From Ignelater luminosus (taxonomy: Eukaryota > Arthropoda > Insecta > Coleoptera > Elateridae), in the NCBI GenBank assembly GCA_011009095.1, contig VTPC01090626.1, positions 54,340-118,339 of the forward strand: a DNA stretch of 64,000 nt, written 5' to 3'. The notes below the pieces were generated by a model, which worked only from the letters and a program-made list of their open reading frames with translations, made no database searches and had not been told where the DNA came from. This document shows positions 61,697 through 64,000 of this stretch, one piece after another; position 1 is the stretch's first letter; every line of letters starts with the position of its first letter. A program made the translations under genes and the position numbers.

Positions 61697-64000
61697 GTGA
61701 GTATTGCGTTTATCATTATAATACTTACGTCATGAATGAACAAAATGGTTTTGTAAATATTTACACGTTAATTAAGAAAACTTGCAAGGCGTTGTTTTAT
61801 CTGATTACAAACAACGCGTATTAATTATACGTGTAGGAATACAAAAAACGTTATCGTTACGATTTTGTTTTAAACTTAGTGGCGATATGGTTTGTGTGTT
61901 AAAAAAGTGACCGTTAAAAGTTGAAACACCCCCTATGTGAATTATGTCCGTTTATTGGGGTTCACTAGTAACTAGATACCCACCCTCTTTACTAGCATAG
62001 TATATCGCTCCAAATGTGCAGTTCTTTGATCACATCTGCTAAGCTGTACAGCTGTTAACTAATTCGTACATCAACTTGAACTATTATAAAAAATTGTTTA
62101 TAGTCTTATTCTAAATAACATTGATATTAATTGCATGTGTGTACACATCTTTTTTATACGGTTTCATAAATTTGGAGGAGTTTCAGGAAGTAAAAGCTGG
62201 AAGAGATGTTTGTAGCTTGAACTTTCAAGTTTTGCTGTAAACAAGCTAATAAAATATTTTGTTCTAATTACAAAGGTTATAAAAATAAACAAAAAATAAT
62301 TGTGTTCATCTGTTTAAGAAAAAAGAACATAAAATATCAAGTTAGATATTTTGCATAATATTGACTGTGCATCAGAATATTTTGCGATTTGAATGAAGTA
62401 ATTCCGAAAACCAGAAGTTGTTGAATTACTATAGCAGGAATGACAAATATTCTCAAGGTAACTACAGCTAATTGAAACAAGACTAAAATATTTATGTTTA
62501 TAATCGCGGCAAAATTATAACTAATAGCTTATTAATACACTGCTTGTTAGTGCAACTCATTACTACACTTTCTTCAACCTGTAATTAATTAGCAAAAATA
62601 TTTCTTTGATGATCTTTGAATTGAAGATTTTCTTGGTTATCTTGTTCACGTACCAATTTTATTTTATATTATTTTTTATAACTTCTGTATAATTTAGAAA
62701 GTTCTCAAGCCTTTAGATTATATTGTTGTGTGACACACATTTATTTCCTGTTGCAAATCTAAGATGGCAAGATGTTACTATGTGCGTTAATATCAAATCT
62801 TGACCTAATTTTTCTACTAAAGGAAATTGTTCATAGATAAGTTAGATTTTATTTGTTTCTTTTTAAGTTGTAATATTATTTCTATCAAAATACTTCGAAG
62901 CTGTTATCGGAGTTACTATAAATCTGAACATATGAAATCTAATACAGATGTACCGCTAAGACTCTTACGGAAGGTCAAATGTAGAGCACTAGCTATTTTA
63001 AAAAAATCATTTGTAAACAAATGAAATCTATGAACGTAACAGATACTACATATTATAGAAGTAAACAAAATCTTAAGACATGTTCAAGTTTGTATTGACA
63101 AAAAAAAAGATAGTATCGTAGCTTTTGATCTTGAACGTTTACAGTAACTACAGACTGCTCAATCTGTAGATATAATAAATAAATAATAATAATAATAGGC
63201 CAATTATGCGTAAGTTATCATAGAATAGTTTAGAAAGTAGAAATTAATAACAAAATACATTGGTGTTAGTATCATTGTCTTTTATGGCTTTTCACTTTTT
63301 TTGTTTACTCTTGTATCATCGATTCAATACACCAAACTCATGCTTAAGGGTAGTTCGATTGATTCTACTTTCTTCTGATATTCTCACTCCCATTAACTAT
63401 TAACGCAATTTTGTATTTATTGTTGAATCAAAACGTGAACAGAACAGAACAATTGAACATTCCTTGCACTTCGGGATGATGGTTCTCTTTCAAAGTTATA
63501 ATTATATTGGTATACAAAAAATTAGATTTGGACACCAAACATGTCGGAATTTGCCTGTAAGAGAGCAAATATATTTATCATATTTGGCTATATCTGCACG
63601 CCTTGATAGAAAAACTTTGGACGTGTATGGCTAGAGAAAGAAAAAAAAACGTTTCAGGCCACAATGGACCGAAGAATCAAATTTAATGAGTGTTTTTCAG
63701 ACAATTTTTGTTTTGCTTTGATGCTTGGTACGATGACGATCTAGCGAAAGGTACTAAATTAAGAACTCTGCATTTCCGTGATAGTTTTGCTTTGATGCAT
63801 TCTCTAAATAGTTAACGATACATTCATGAGATTTTAAAGGTCTTTCTTCTGCGATACAAAACCTTCAATCAGTTTCAAACCATTTTGCAGACTATCATAA
63901 CTCGATGAATATTATTATTATTTTCTTTTTTTTCCACTTATGAAAATGCTAAGCCTACCATTAGCAAACCGTAAGAGATATGAAGTCGGTTTTGCTAAAA
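61697..64000 (+). other. Probable first intron of the Dacapo-like gene
   Basis: It starts with GTGAGT. I searched for an acceptor followed by a base pair completing Asp and then aromatic codons, as a PIP degron would need, and found none convincing. The frame at 62827-63024 is not a plausible continuation. A short ATAATA microsatellite lies near 63172-63198. Confidence 0.5.

Noticed and set aside
61697-61824. Dacapo-like frame continuing to a stop at 61824
   Set aside because: It passes a consensus GTGAGT donor and the added residues lose all family resemblance; intron read-through is more likely.
63707-63730. TTTTTCAG|AC acceptor as exon 2 of the Dacapo-like gene
   Set aside because: It would give Asp at the split codon but is followed by Asn-Phe-Cys and soon a stop, not a PIP box or the family tail.

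Overview
The window looks like AT-rich insect DNA, possibly from a beetle; that placement is inference from gene and transposon content. There is no bacterial or viral gene organisation. Two host gene regions stand out. Both encode proteins of the CDK-inhibitor (Cip/Kip, CDI domain) family, best known in insects as Dacapo and in vertebrates as p21/p27/p57. One is a compact 97-residue single-exon coding region on the minus strand (15197-15490). It sits just downstream of a 3' splice site, and a CpG-rich block ending in a good splice donor at 35.6-35.9 kb is a candidate distant first exon. The other is the first coding exon of a longer Dacapo-like protein on the plus strand (61249-61696). It ends at a consensus splice donor that falls inside a PCNA-interacting (PIP-degron-like) motif; later exons were not found before the window ends. 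The two genes point away from each other, so this may be a divergent pair of CDI paralogues.

Almost everything else recognisable is transposable-element DNA. The elements are: a 2.4-kb hAT with a second, transposase-bearing hAT nested in it and a 400-bp assembly gap (9.2-11.7 kb); one intact Tc1/mariner-type element with perfect inverted repeats, TA target sites and a 361-codon transposase (26.3-27.6 kb); a Ty3/Gypsy deletion derivative in which gag is joined to integrase between LTR-like repeats (28.7-30.5 kb, minus); a palindromic MITE (32.3 kb); a cluster of four foldback elements (36.8-38.4 kb); a decayed non-LTR retrotransposon (RT and RNase H remnants, minus) with a dead DD34D mariner beside it (40.7-43.6 kb); a foldback with a telomere-like 12-bp repeat core (43.8-44.2 kb); a PIF/Harbinger-like MITE (46.0 kb); a decayed mariner-like element with 67-bp TIRs (48.0-49.3 kb); a pogo/Tigger-like MITE (50.2-50.6 kb); and a mariner deletion derivative (52.3-52.7 kb).

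Tandem repeats include a 21-bp array at 12.2 kb, a 42-bp array at 53.1-53.8 kb flanked by direct repeats, and a short 27-bp array at 57.3 kb.

The most interesting new signal is a long, wobble-rich hairpin at 14892-15002, antisense to the putative 3' UTR of the compact CDI gene. It folds much better as a plus-strand RNA than as a minus-strand RNA and resembles a microRNA precursor, or a MITE that could serve as one. The long stretches between these features are AT-rich and show only short chance ORFs; no tRNA, rRNA or CRISPR was seen.
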